Shown: positions 52,645 through 61,204 of the stretch, in pieces
Position numbering within the stretch: position 1 is the first letter of the stretch
Layout: every line of letters begins with the position of its first letter
Assembly: GCA_018714445.1 (NCBI GenBank)
Contig: DVNK01000027.1
Span: 56,369-120,368 of the forward strand
Source: Candidatus Fimadaptatus faecigallinarum
Lineage (GTDB): Bacteria > Bacillota > Clostridia > Christensenellales > Aristaeellaceae
Reading direction: 5' to 3'
DNA: 64,000 nt
Made by a program: the position numbers and the translations under genes
Notes under the pieces: model-generated
What the model was told of the DNA's origin: nothing
Seen by the model: only the letters and a program-made list of their open reading frames with translations
Databases searched by the model: none

Positions 52645-54096
52645 TCAGTTAAGCGGCGCGTCGTCGTACATCGATATGACATGCGCCTTGCGTTCGACCA
52701 TTTCATCCAGACGCTGAATATACAGTTCTATGCTGCGCACGTTGGCGGCGCGCTCTATGCGGCGGCGCTCGGGGAATATCCACTTGGATATCGCGCCCGC
52801 GCCCAGCGCGAGGTTGTGCGTGGTCTCCTCCATGATGTCGATGTTATACAGGCATGCGCGTCCGGGCCGGGAATACCCGACGTTTTCGAGGTTGCCGGCC
52901 ATGTACTTTTGCCGGTACAGGTAGTAGGGCACGTACCCGGCGGCGTGAGCCATGTCGCGCGCCAGTTCGACCATGCGCTGCGCCGTGGGTGCGTCGACCT
53001 GGTTGTAGCCGCGCTCATGCAGTCGCGACGCGCGCTTTATCGCCAGGGTGTGCACGGTGACGCTCTCGGGCGCCAGTTCGCATACGCCGCGCATCGTGCG
53101 CTCAAAATCGGCGATGTCCTCGCCGGGCAATGCGGCGATCAGGTCCATGTTTATGTCATCAAAGCCCATGCTGCGCGCCAGCGCGTAGGCGTCCAGCGTG
53201 TCGCGCGTGGTGTGACGGCGGCCGATGATCTCGAGCGTGCGGTCGCACAGCGTCTGGGGATTGATAGATATGCGGGTTATGCCCAGGTCGAGCAGCGCCT
53301 GGAGTTTGGCGCGGTCGATGGTGTCGGGGCGACCGGCTTCGCAGGTCCACTCAATCGCGTTGGGGAATTCGCGCTGTGCCGCGGTTATCACGCGTGTAAG
53401 CTGCGTCGCGCTCAGCGCGGTGGGAGTGCCGCCGCCCATGTACGCCGCGCGCACTTTAAGTCCACGCGTGCGCATCAGCTCGCCGGTCGCGGCGATCTCG
53501 CGCAGCAGCGCGTCCAGGTATGGCTCGACCATGCGGCCGTTGCCCAGCTCGTCCGAGGCGAACGAACAGTACGCGCAGCGCGTCGTGCAAAACGGTATGC
53601 CTATGTACAGGTCGAACACGCCGGTATCGTGGCAGATGACCGGGCGCTGCGCGCGCACTATCTCGCCCAGCAGTTCGGACTTGTGCTCAGATACGTCGAA
53701 TGTGCGGCTGAGCCAATTCAGCGCCTGAGCTTCGTCCATGCCATGCTCCAGCGCCTCGTAAACCAGGCGCGTGGGGCGTATGCCGGTGAGCGAACCCCAC
53801 GGCGGCCGCACACCCAGCGCATCGCGCAGCAACAGGTACAGCGTGTGCTTTATCAGGCGCTTGAGCTGCTTTTTGCGCTCGAGCGCGTCGCCGCCGGGCA
53901 CTGCCAGCGCGGCTTCGCGGTGCGCGCCTATGTAGTCGAACGCCTCGACCCATTGGCCGTCGCGCTCGGCATGGGTATGGATTAGGTCGGCATCCTGGCC
54001 GGGCTCGGCCAGCCTTATCTCGCTTACGCTGATGAACAGGCGCACGACCTCGCAGATGTCATTGAAGAATTCGGGCAGCGGTGTGCGCAGTATCAT
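52645..54096 (-). CDS. hemZ: Coproporphyrinogen dehydrogenase-like radical SAM protein HemZ
   Basis: 483 residues. An N-terminal HemZ-specific domain (about 1-155, with RPPWGSLTGIRPTRLVYE) precedes the radical SAM core IGIPFCTTRCAYCSF (Cys170, 174, 177), MGGGTPTALS, EAGRPDTI, GITRISINPQTL and INMDLIAALPGE, then a HemN-type C-terminal part. HemZ was first linked to anaerobic heme synthesis, but that activity is disputed. The start overlaps the end of the MBL gene by 4 bp. The order dtd-MBL-hemZ is common in Clostridia, where hisS-aspS often follow; here those are 16 kb away. Confidence 0.92.
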   Translation of the reverse strand: MILRTPLPEFFNDICEVVRLFISVSEIRLAEPGQDADLIHTHAERDGQWVEAFDYIGAHREAALAVPGGDALERKKQLKRLIKHTLYLLLRDALGVRPPWGSLTGIRPTRLVYEALEHGMDEAQALNWLSRTFDVSEHKSELLGEIVRAQRPVICHDTGVFDLYIGIPFCTTRCAYCSFASDELGNGRMVEPYLDALLREIAATGELMRTRGLKVRAAYMGGGTPTALSATQLTRVITAAQREFPNAIEWTCEAGRPDTIDRAKLQALLDLGITRISINPQTLCDRTLEIIGRRHTTRDTLDAYALARSMGFDDINMDLIAALPGEDIADFERTMRGVCELAPESVTVHTLAIKRASRLHERGYNQVDAPTAQRMVELARDMAHAAGYVPYYLYRQKYMAGNLENVGYSRPGRACLYNIDIMEETTHNLALGAGAISKWIFPERRRIERAANVRSIELYIQRLDEMVERKAHVISMYDDAPLN

Positions 54097-54713
54097 TGTC
54101 CGGTCACCTCATGGCGTATCGTGGTCTCGGGGCCGTGACCGCACAGCACGCGCGTGTCCAGCGGGAGCGTGTACAGCTTGCGCAGCGACCGGCGCAGCTG
54201 TACCGGCGAACCGGTCGGCAAGTCGGTGCGCCCGAACCCCTCATAGAACATTGTGTCGCCGGCAAAGAGCACGCCCTGCTCCGGCAGATAGTAGCTGACC
54301 GAACCCGAGGTATGGCCGGGCGTGTATATTATCTCCATGTCCAGCCCGCAGACGTTCAGCTTTGCGCTTTCGAGTATGTCCAGCGGGCAGTCGGCGGCGA
54401 CCTGCACATGCTCGTAACCGGGGCGGCCCAGCGAGCGCTCAAGGCTCAACAGCATGTCGGCGTCGTTGGGATGGATGTGTATATGCGCGCCGGTGAGCCG
54501 GACGAGTTCGGCCACGGCTTCGATGTGGTCAAAGTGGCCGTGGGTGAGCAGAATATCGGTCAGGCGGCAACCCTGAGCTTCGCAGGCCTCGCAGATCTCG
54601 CCGGCGGCTCCGCCGGGGTCCACGACGAACGCGGTGCCGGTCGACTTGTTGCAGACGAGGTGAGCGTTCTCCTGCATCGAATTTGTTATGATTGTCTGTA
54701 TCACTGTGTTCAT
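54093..54713 (-). CDS. Metallo-beta-lactamase fold hydrolase (glyoxalase II-like)
   Basis: 206 residues with the full zinc motif LLTHGHFDHIEA, a middle His in TPGHTSGSVSYY, Asp in LFAGDTMFYEGFGRTDLP and a final His in VLCGHGPETTI. It is a YcbL/glyoxalase II-like small hydrolase; the substrate could be a thioester. It is coupled to hemZ (4-bp overlap) and sits 1 bp from dtd. Confidence 0.9.
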   Translation of the reverse strand: MNTVIQTIITNSMQENAHLVCNKSTGTAFVVDPGGAAGEICEACEAQGCRLTDILLTHGHFDHIEAVAELVRLTGAHIHIHPNDADMLLSLERSLGRPGYEHVQVAADCPLDILESAKLNVCGLDMEIIYTPGHTSGSVSYYLPEQGVLFAGDTMFYEGFGRTDLPTGSPVQLRRSLRKLYTLPLDTRVLCGHGPETTIRHEVTGQ

Positions 54714-54714
54714 T

Positions 54715-55164
54715 TCAGAATCTCCTCTTAGAGTCCAGCAGTATCGTGACCGGGCCGTCGTTCACCAGTTCGACCTGCATATGCGCCTGAAAGCGGCCGG
54801 TCTGGACGGTAAAGCCGTCGGAGCGCAGCGCGTCGGCCAGCTCGCGGTAGAGGCGGTCGGCGTCGGCGGGCGCGGCGGCATCCGAGAAGCTGGGCCGACG
54901 GCCGTGGCGGGCGTCGCCCAGCAGCGTGAACTGACTTACCAGCAGCAGCTCGCCGCCCACGTCGCGCAGCGCCAGGTTCATCTTGCCCTGATCGTCCTCG
55001 AACACGCGCAGGCCGGCCAGCTTTGCGCGGCAGTACTCCATGTCGGCGGGGCCGTCGCCCTGCTCGACGCCGCACAGCACCATGAATCCATGGCCTATGC
55101 GCCCGATGACCTCGCCGTCGACGCTGACCTGTGCGCGCGTGCAGCGTTGTACAACGCATCTCAT
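54715..55164 (-). CDS. dtd: D-aminoacyl-tRNA deacylase
   Basis: 149 residues: MRCVVQRCTRAQVSVDGEVIGRIGHGFMVL, LLLVSQFTLLGDARHGRRPSF (the conserved SQFTL block) and the C-terminal motif around VELVNDGPVTILLDS (NxGP-type). It removes D-amino acids from tRNA. GGAGG lies before the ATG. A TATAAT (minus strand, 55276-55271) lies about 110 bp upstream without a good -35. First gene of the dtd-MBL-hemZ operon. Confidence 0.95.
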   Translation of the reverse strand: MRCVVQRCTRAQVSVDGEVIGRIGHGFMVLCGVEQGDGPADMEYCRAKLAGLRVFEDDQGKMNLALRDVGGELLLVSQFTLLGDARHGRRPSFSDAAAPADADRLYRELADALRSDGFTVQTGRFQAHMQVELVNDGPVTILLDSKRRF

Positions 55165-55620
55165 GTCTGTTTACCTCCGGGGAGTGCAAGTTTTCGCAGT
55201 AACGTGCGGCGCATAGCCGCGCACGCATGCGTCAAGGCATGCGCCACGGCGCGCAACGCCATACATGGCCATTATACCGCTCCTGTGTAAAGCCGCTTAG
55301 CGATTTTGCAAATTTAAAGGAATTGTGATAATTGAGTATTGCCAAGTCGAGCGCCGAATGACGATGCAGCGCGGGCGGCGCGACCGATGGGACAGTGTAT
55401 ATACTCAGCGGATCACCTTCGCATATTCGCAGTGCTCGCTTTGCCGGGACGTCTGTTCAAACGGCAGGCATTGCGCAGCCGCAGAAGAGTTCGGTCAATG
55501 CGGCGGCGGAACGAAGCGCATTTGGCATTAGAGCTGCTTGAGCCGCCGGACTGCCGCATGATCTGAGCACGGCGACATTGCGGGAAATCGCATGTAGGCG
55601 AGCAAGTTGTGCCTGGGCGC
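55165..55620. other. Spacer upstream of dtd
   Basis: About 450 bp; holds a possible -10 for dtd but no gene. The open frames here lack ribosome binding sites. Confidence 0.4.
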
Positions 55621-55885
55621 ACCCTGCCCAGAGGAACGCACCATACCGGTCAGATCTGATGTGCGCGCATACGATGTGCGCATCACGCGCAGAGGGACGC
55701 ACCCCGTCTGTCAAATTTGATGGGCATGCATACGATGTGTACACCCCGCCCAGAGGTACGCACCCCGTCTGTCAAATCTGATGGGCATGCATACGATGTG
55801 TACATCCTGCCCAGAGGGATGCACTCCATCAGTCAAATCTGACTGGCGCATGCGATGCGTGTATCCTGCCCGGCTGGATTCACAA
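55621..55885. repeat. Tandem array G, exact 61-bp period, four to five units
   Basis: CAGAGG anchors lie at 55629, 55690, 55751 and 55812 (61 bp each), with a degenerate fifth near 55871. The unit is CAGAGGGACGCACCCCGTCT, then GTCAAATCTGATGGGCATGC, then ATACGATGTGTACAYCCTGCC. The sequence appears unrelated to arrays A and B, though the period is the same. Confidence 0.92.
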
Positions 55886-55969
55886 GTTCATGCGCAGCAC
55901 AGCCGATGCTGTACCATATGGCTGCCGGCGTGCGTCGCCGCCATGTTGAGCTTGCGCCGCGCCAACCAC

Positions 55970-55998
55970 TTGCGCGCACTGTACGCATAGGGTAAAAT
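55970..55998 (+). promoter_or_regulatory. Promoter of the lhr helicase gene
   Basis: TTGCGC (55970-55975), 17-nt spacer, TAAAAT (55993-55998). Confidence 0.65.
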
Positions 55999-56061
55999 AG
56001 ATTTAACGACAAGCGCTTCTACCACATGCCCCAACGACGCGCCGGAAAGGAGCCGACCTCA

Positions 56062-59000
56062 ATGCCCAATGATATACTCGAACTGTTCTCGCCCGCCTGC
56101 CAGAGCTGGTTTACGCGCAATATCGGCATGCCCACGCCGGTGCAGCGCGAAGGCTGGGCCGCGATTGCGCGCGGCGGAAACGTGCTCATATCCGCGCCTA
56201 CTGGAACCGGTAAGACGCTGACGGCGTTCCTGTGGGCGATTGACCGCATGCTGGGCGAGGCCGTGCGCGGTGCGCTGCGCGACGGCATACGCGTGATATA
56301 CATATCGCCGCTCAAGGCGCTGGGCAACGACATCCGTCAGAACCTGGACCGTCCGCTTCAGGGCATAGCGGCCGAACTGGGCGGCGAATGTCCGGTGAGT
56401 GCGGCGGTGCGCACCGGCGATACCACGCCCGCCGAGCGCCGCGCCATGCTGCGCCGCCCGCCGCACATACTGATAACTACGCCTGAATCGCTGTTCATAA
56501 TGCTGACGGGCGAGCGCACGCGGGGACTTATGCATGACGTGGATGTGGTCATAGTGGACGAACTGCACGCCGTGATGGACTCCAAGCGCGGCGCGCACCT
56601 GATGATGACGCTGGAGCGGCTAAACGAGCTGTGCGGGCGCGAAGTGCCGCGCGTAGGACTGTCGGCTACGGTCAAGCCGCTGGCGCTGGCGGCGGAGTAC
56701 CTGGCCGGCTTTGGCGCGGATGGCGCGCCGCGCGTGTGTGCCCGCGTGTGCCCGGACATACGCAAGCGCATGGACCTGCAAGTCGAACTTGCGCTGCCCG
56801 ACCTGCGCGTGATGCCCGAGGGCAGCATATGGCCGGCGATATTCCGCAGGGCGTACGACGCCGCATCGCATTGCCGCACGACGCTGGCATTCTGCGAGGG
56901 CCGCGCCACCGCCGAAAAACTCGCCCATGGCGTTAACGGGCTGGGCGGCGAGGGCTTTGCGCGCACGCACCACGGCTGCATATCGCGCGAACAGCGCCTG
57001 GAGGCCGAACGCCAGCTCAAGAGCGGTCAACTGCGCATGATGTGCGCGACCAGCTCGATGGAACTCGGCATAGACGTCGGCGAGATAGACCTGGTTATGC
57101 AGATAGGCGCGCCGGCGTCGGTTGCGCGCGCGGCGCAGCGATTGGGCCGCGCGGGCCATCGTCCGGGCGAGGTGAGCCGTATGCGGTTCTATCCGCGCAA
57201 CGCGCAGGACATACTGCTGGATGCGTTTATCGCGCGCGGCGTACTGGACGGCGAGATAGAGTCAATGCGTCCGCCGCGGCTGTGCTTGGACGTGGTAGCG
57301 CAGCAACTGGTGGCGATGAGCGTGTGCGGCGAGTATACGCTGGACGAGGCGCTGGGCGTGCTGCGGGGTGCGTGGCCGGCGCGTGAGCTCACGCGCGAAC
57401 TGCTTGAGCGGGTGTTGTGCATGCTGGCGGGCGACTACGAGCGCGACGATGACATGCCCCAGCGCCCGAGACTGATATACGACCGCATAAACGGCGTGTT
57501 CCGCGGCGACAACTATAGCCGGCTGCTGGCGTTGCGCGCGGGCGGCACTATACCCGACAGGGGCTATTATGGCGTGTACCTGGAGGACGGCACGTATCTG
57601 GGTGAGCTGGACGAGGAGTGCGTGTTTGAAGCGCGATTGGGCGACAGGTTTCTGCTGGGCGCGTTTGCGTGGCAGATAGTCAACATAACGCGCGACCGGG
57701 TGCTGGTGCGCGCCAGCGATGCGGGCGGCGCGGCGCCGCCGTTCTGGCGTGGCGAGGGCATGGGCCGGCCCTACGATGCGGGCAGGCTGTTTGGCGGATA
57801 TATGCGCGCGCTGGAGGATGCGCTGGCACGTGGACGGCTGGATGAGACGCTGCATGGGTTCTGCCTGGATGAGGATGCCCGGGTCAATCTGGCGCGCTAC
57901 ATATCGGATCAGGCGCGGGTGGGCCTGCCTACCGACAGGACGTTGGTGTGCGAGCACTTCAGCGACGGCGCGGGCGAGTACCAGATGCTGGTGCACAGCC
58001 TGTTTGGCGCGCAGGTAAACCTGCCGTTGGGCCTTATGCTGCAGAAGGCAGCGGTGCGGTTGCTGGGCGGCGACGTCCGGATGCACTATTCGGACGACGG
58101 CATACTGCTGCATTCGACCAGCGCTCCGCTGCCGGAAGGGCTGATATATAAGATAGATCGTGCCAATGTGCGCGAAGAACTGATAAGGCTGCTGCCTGCA
58201 GCGCCGCTGTTTACGATGGCGTTCAGGTACAATTCGACGCGCGCGCTTATGATGGGCATGCGCGGCACGGGTCGACAGCCGCTCTGGGTGCAGCGGCTGC
58301 GCGGCGAACAGGCGTATGCGCGTGCGCTCAGGCATGAGCATCATCCACTGCTGTACGAGACGATGCGCGAATGCCTGGAGGACTATACCGACTGCCGGGC
58401 GCTGATAGAGGTGCTTGAGCAGGTGGCCGCAGGCGAGGTCGGCGTTGTGGAGCGCAACAGTGTACTGCCGTCGCCATTTGCGCGCGGACTGCGCGGGCAG
58501 CTCGAGGCAGTCGAGATGTATAACTATACGCCCACCCCAACGGCCGCCGGCGGACTGGATATGACCGGCGAGCCGGAGCTGAAGCTCGCGCCGGCTCAGG
58601 CGGCGTTGGATGCGGCTCTGGCCCAGGCGCCGCGCGCTGAGAACGCCGACCGCCTGCATGAACTGCTGCTCAGTCATGGCGACATGGTCGCAGGCGAGTG
58701 CGACGCGCCGCTGGAGTGGCTGGAACGGCTATGTGCGCAGCGGCGGGCGCTGTATGTCGAACCGGGGCTGTGGATAGCGGCCGAGGATGAGCAGCTCTAT
58801 GCGCAGGCGCTGGGCGAGAATACATATCGGAATGTGGACGGAACCGATATGAGCAACACACAGAGTGGCGCGCAGACGGCCGATTCAGCCGTTAATACAG
58901 CTCAAAGTGGCGCGGGTGATATGCAGTCTGAAGCGTGCACCACAAAATGTGGAGATTCGATTCTGAATGCCGGCGCCGAAGAGCGTGGCGCGGACGCAGC

Positions 59001-60375
59001 CGACGCCCCGAAGGCAACACCTGCAAATACTCCGCTGAATCGCATACTGCGGCGCTGCATACGCTGGCACGGCCCGCTGACTGCTGACGAGCTGGCGGAG
59101 CGCTATGCGCTGGATGAGCGCCTCGTGGCGGACGCGTTGGCGTCGATGGCTGCGCGGGGCGAGATAATCGCAACTGACGCGGGATACGTGCACCGCGACG
59201 TGTATCAGCAAGCCCAGCGCATAGAGCTGCGCGCACGCCGGGAATGCATACGCACCGTGCCGCCTGAACACTACGCCGCGCTGTTGGCTCACAGCCGGAG
59301 CGCGTCCGGGCGCACCACGGAGCGGCTGCTGAACAATTTAAAGCCGCTTAATGAGTTGGAACTGCCGGTGAGCGCGTGGGATACGGTGCTGCCGGCGCTC
59401 ACTGCGGGGTATGCCGCACGGCACATAGATTCGCTGGTGGCGTCGGGCGATGTGATCTGGCGGGTGACGCCGGGCAAGCGGCCGCTGCTGAGTTTCCACG
59501 ATCCGGAGCGCATAGACTGGGACGCCGACCCAACGGCTTCATGGCAGGGCATGGCGCTTAGCGACGGCGAGCGCACGCTGCTGGAGGCGCTGAAGGTGCG
59601 GGGCGCGTCGTTCATAAGCGCATTGCCGCGGATATCGGGCGCGCTGGAGCTGCTTACGGGGTTGTGCCTGAAAGGGCTGGTCACGGCGGACTCGCTTGAG
59701 CCGCTGCGCAGTGCGGGAGAGGCCACGCTCAAGCGTGCGGCGCGGCGCACTGCGGCTCAGGCCACGCGTCGCCGCTGGGAGCTGGCGCGGCCGCTCAAGC
59801 CGCTGGACGTGGATGCGCGGCTTGAGCAGGCGTTTGACCGGTACGCGATAGCCTCGCGCGAGACGCTGGCGCAGGCAGGGCTGAGCTGGGGCGAGGCATT
59901 GAGCCGTTTGCGCGCGCTGGAATACGCCGGCCTGGTACGGCGCGGCTACTTTGTCAAGGGCATGTCGGGCGCGCAGTTCGTGCGCGCGGACGACTTTGAG
60001 CGGGTGTGCCTGAACCTGGCGCGTCCGCGTGAGGATTGCGTGGCGCTGAGCGCGATAGATCCGCTCAATGCGTGGGGGTTGTTGCTCAGGCATGACGATG
60101 GACAGCGCGGTTTCATGCGTGTGGCGGGCACGGTTGTGGTGCTGCACGGCGGAGCGCCGGTGCTGATATGCGAGCAGCAGGGCCGGGTGTTGCGCGTGCT
60201 GGACTCGGCATGCGCGGTCGAAGCGCTGATCGAGTTGAAGCGGGCGTTCGAGTTGAATCAGGTCTATCCGTTGCAGTCGATGCTGCGCATATGCCAGTAT
60301 CAGCGCGAATATGCCGACGCCCTCGAGCAAGCCGGCTTTGTGCGCGAGATGCTGGACTATGTCGTGATAAGATAG
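56062..60375 (+). CDS. lhr: Lhr-type large DEAD/DEAH helicase
   Basis: 1437 residues from ATG 56062 (AAAGGAG upstream). Helicase domain 1 has Walker A SAPTGTGKT (K51), motif Ia SPLKALGND, motif II VIVDELHAVMDSKRG (DELH 166-169) and motif III LSATV. Domain 2 has SSMELGIDVGEIDLV and QRLGRAGHR. A winged-helix and Lhr-specific domain run to about 870, completing the Lhr core. A low-complexity Ser/Thr/Ala linker (about 920-992) leads to a C-terminal Lhr-CTD (1000-1437). Lhr proteins translocate 3'-5' on DNA and act in repair; E. coli Lhr-CTD has uracil glycosylase activity. The linker uses more A/T-ending codons than the rest. Confidence 0.9.
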   Translation: MPNDILELFSPACQSWFTRNIGMPTPVQREGWAAIARGGNVLISAPTGTGKTLTAFLWAIDRMLGEAVRGALRDGIRVIYISPLKALGNDIRQNLDRPLQGIAAELGGECPVSAAVRTGDTTPAERRAMLRRPPHILITTPESLFIMLTGERTRGLMHDVDVVIVDELHAVMDSKRGAHLMMTLERLNELCGREVPRVGLSATVKPLALAAEYLAGFGADGAPRVCARVCPDIRKRMDLQVELALPDLRVMPEGSIWPAIFRRAYDAASHCRTTLAFCEGRATAEKLAHGVNGLGGEGFARTHHGCISREQRLEAERQLKSGQLRMMCATSSMELGIDVGEIDLVMQIGAPASVARAAQRLGRAGHRPGEVSRMRFYPRNAQDILLDAFIARGVLDGEIESMRPPRLCLDVVAQQLVAMSVCGEYTLDEALGVLRGAWPARELTRELLERVLCMLAGDYERDDDMPQRPRLIYDRINGVFRGDNYSRLLALRAGGTIPDRGYYGVYLEDGTYLGELDEECVFEARLGDRFLLGAFAWQIVNITRDRVLVRASDAGGAAPPFWRGEGMGRPYDAGRLFGGYMRALEDALARGRLDETLHGFCLDEDARVNLARYISDQARVGLPTDRTLVCEHFSDGAGEYQMLVHSLFGAQVNLPLGLMLQKAAVRLLGGDVRMHYSDDGILLHSTSAPLPEGLIYKIDRANVREELIRLLPAAPLFTMAFRYNSTRALMMGMRGTGRQPLWVQRLRGEQAYARALRHEHHPLLYETMRECLEDYTDCRALIEVLEQVAAGEVGVVERNSVLPSPFARGLRGQLEAVEMYNYTPTPTAAGGLDMTGEPELKLAPAQAALDAALAQAPRAENADRLHELLLSHGDMVAGECDAPLEWLERLCAQRRALYVEPGLWIAAEDEQLYAQALGENTYRNVDGTDMSNTQSGAQTADSAVNTAQSGAGDMQSEACTTKCGDSILNAGAEERGADAADAPKATPANTPLNRILRRCIRWHGPLTADELAERYALDERLVADALASMAARGEIIATDAGYVHRDVYQQAQRIELRARRECIRTVPPEHYAALLAHSRSASGRTTERLLNNLKPLNELELPVSAWDTVLPALTAGYAARHIDSLVASGDVIWRVTPGKRPLLSFHDPERIDWDADPTASWQGMALSDGERTLLEALKVRGASFISALPRISGALELLTGLCLKGLVTADSLEPLRSAGEATLKRAARRTAAQATRRRWELARPLKPLDVDARLEQAFDRYAIASRETLAQAGLSWGEALSRLRALEYAGLVRRGYFVKGMSGAQFVRADDFERVCLNLARPREDCVALSAIDPLNAWGLLLRHDDGQRGFMRVAGTVVVLHGGAPVLICEQQGRVLRVLDSACAVEALIELKRAFELNQVYPLQSMLRICQYQREYADALEQAGFVREMLDYVVIR

Positions 60376-60384
60376 CGCATTCGG

Positions 60385-60830
60385 GAGTTTGTGGCTTGCT
60401 TGTGGTTCCGAGAACGCGCGCTTAGGTCTGGTCATTATTTTGCCAATGGATCTTGTGCGCTTGTGCCGCAAGTTACGCGAGCGCGTGCCTGTGACTGTGC
60501 GCTGTGTGGCTAGTAGCCTGCATGCGCTTGCGCTACAAGTTGCACGAACGCGCACCTGTGACTGTGCGCTGTTTGGCATGCAGCTTGCATATGCTTATAT
60601 CTCAAGTTCCACGAACGCGCCTTGGTCTGCGTGCTTTTAGGCAGGCGACTTGCGTGTGCCTGTGCCGCAAGTTACACGAACGCGTGCCTGAGTTTGCGCG
60701 CTGTTTGGTATGCGGCTTGCATATGCTTGTGCTGCAAGTTTTACGAACGCGCACCTGTGACTGTGCGTTGTTAGGCATGCGGCTTTGTGCTTGTGCCGCG
60801 AGTCCTACCGGCATGTGCCCGAGTCTGTAA
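60385..60830. repeat. Array H: degenerate tandem repeat, period 65-68 bp, about seven units
   Basis: The CACGAACGCGYRCCTG block with a preceding TTGTGCCGCAAGTT recurs near 60414, 60480, 60548, 60615, 60680, 60747 and 60810. Between copies stand TGTGACTGTGCGCTGTTTGG and CATGCRGCTTGCATATGCTT. It contains alternating purine-pyrimidine tracts. No gene. Confidence 0.8.
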
Positions 60831-60844
60831 TCCATATGGTTTTA

Positions 60845-60874
60845 TGCCCCGCGTAGGCTGGCGCCGCGCGGGCA
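60845..60874 (+). terminator. Hairpin after array H
   Basis: TGCCCCGCG/CGCGCGGGCA around an 11-nt loop, then TTTATG. It might end lhr or array transcription. Confidence 0.45.
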
Positions 60875-60908
60875 TTTATGTTGATAGACGCGCGCGATAC
60901 ATTGAATC

Positions 60909-60940
60909 AAAAATGAGCGCCCGCCGCAGCGGTCGCTCAA
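60909..60940 (-). terminator. Terminator of the hflX-MBL transcript
   Basis: Minus strand: TGAGCG-AC-CGC, loop TGCG, GCG-GG-CGCTCA, TTTTTG. It lies 13 bp after the stop of the small frame at 60953. Confidence 0.75.
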
Positions 60941-60952
60941 ATCGTAGCTGAA

Positions 60953-61186
60953 TCAGTATGCAATACGGGTAAGATTATGTGGCTTGACCTTAAGCCAATG
61001 CGCAATCATGCGGAGCCTTGTCGTGTGCACGGATACAGTTGCCATTTCAGAAATGTCATGGGCTGGAACCGTGAACCGCCGCATACAATATAGGCGATTC
61101 ATTGCTCTAATGACTCTACGCCCTGAAATGGCAAACATATCCTTAATGATAATATAGTAGACATTCGCACTGAATAACGCGCTCAA
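60953..61186 (-). CDS. Possible small gene with atypical codon use, unknown
   Basis: 77 residues from TTG 61186, or 61 from ATG 61138. It lies 18 bp after the MBL stop and just before a terminator, so it would be the last gene of that operon. The C-terminal part (DISEMATVSVHTTRLRMIAHW) could form a helix-turn-helix. Its Ile codons are ATT or ATC, none ATA, and the segment is AT-rich, unlike every neighbour. There is no Shine-Dalgarno. It may be a remnant of a transferred gene or a chance frame. Confidence 0.25.
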   Translation of the reverse strand: MSALFSANVYYIIIKDMFAISGRRVIRAMNRLYCMRRFTVPAHDISEMATVSVHTTRLRMIAHWLKVKPHNLTRIAY

Positions 61187-61204
61187 TATTCAGCATATCG
61201 CGGT

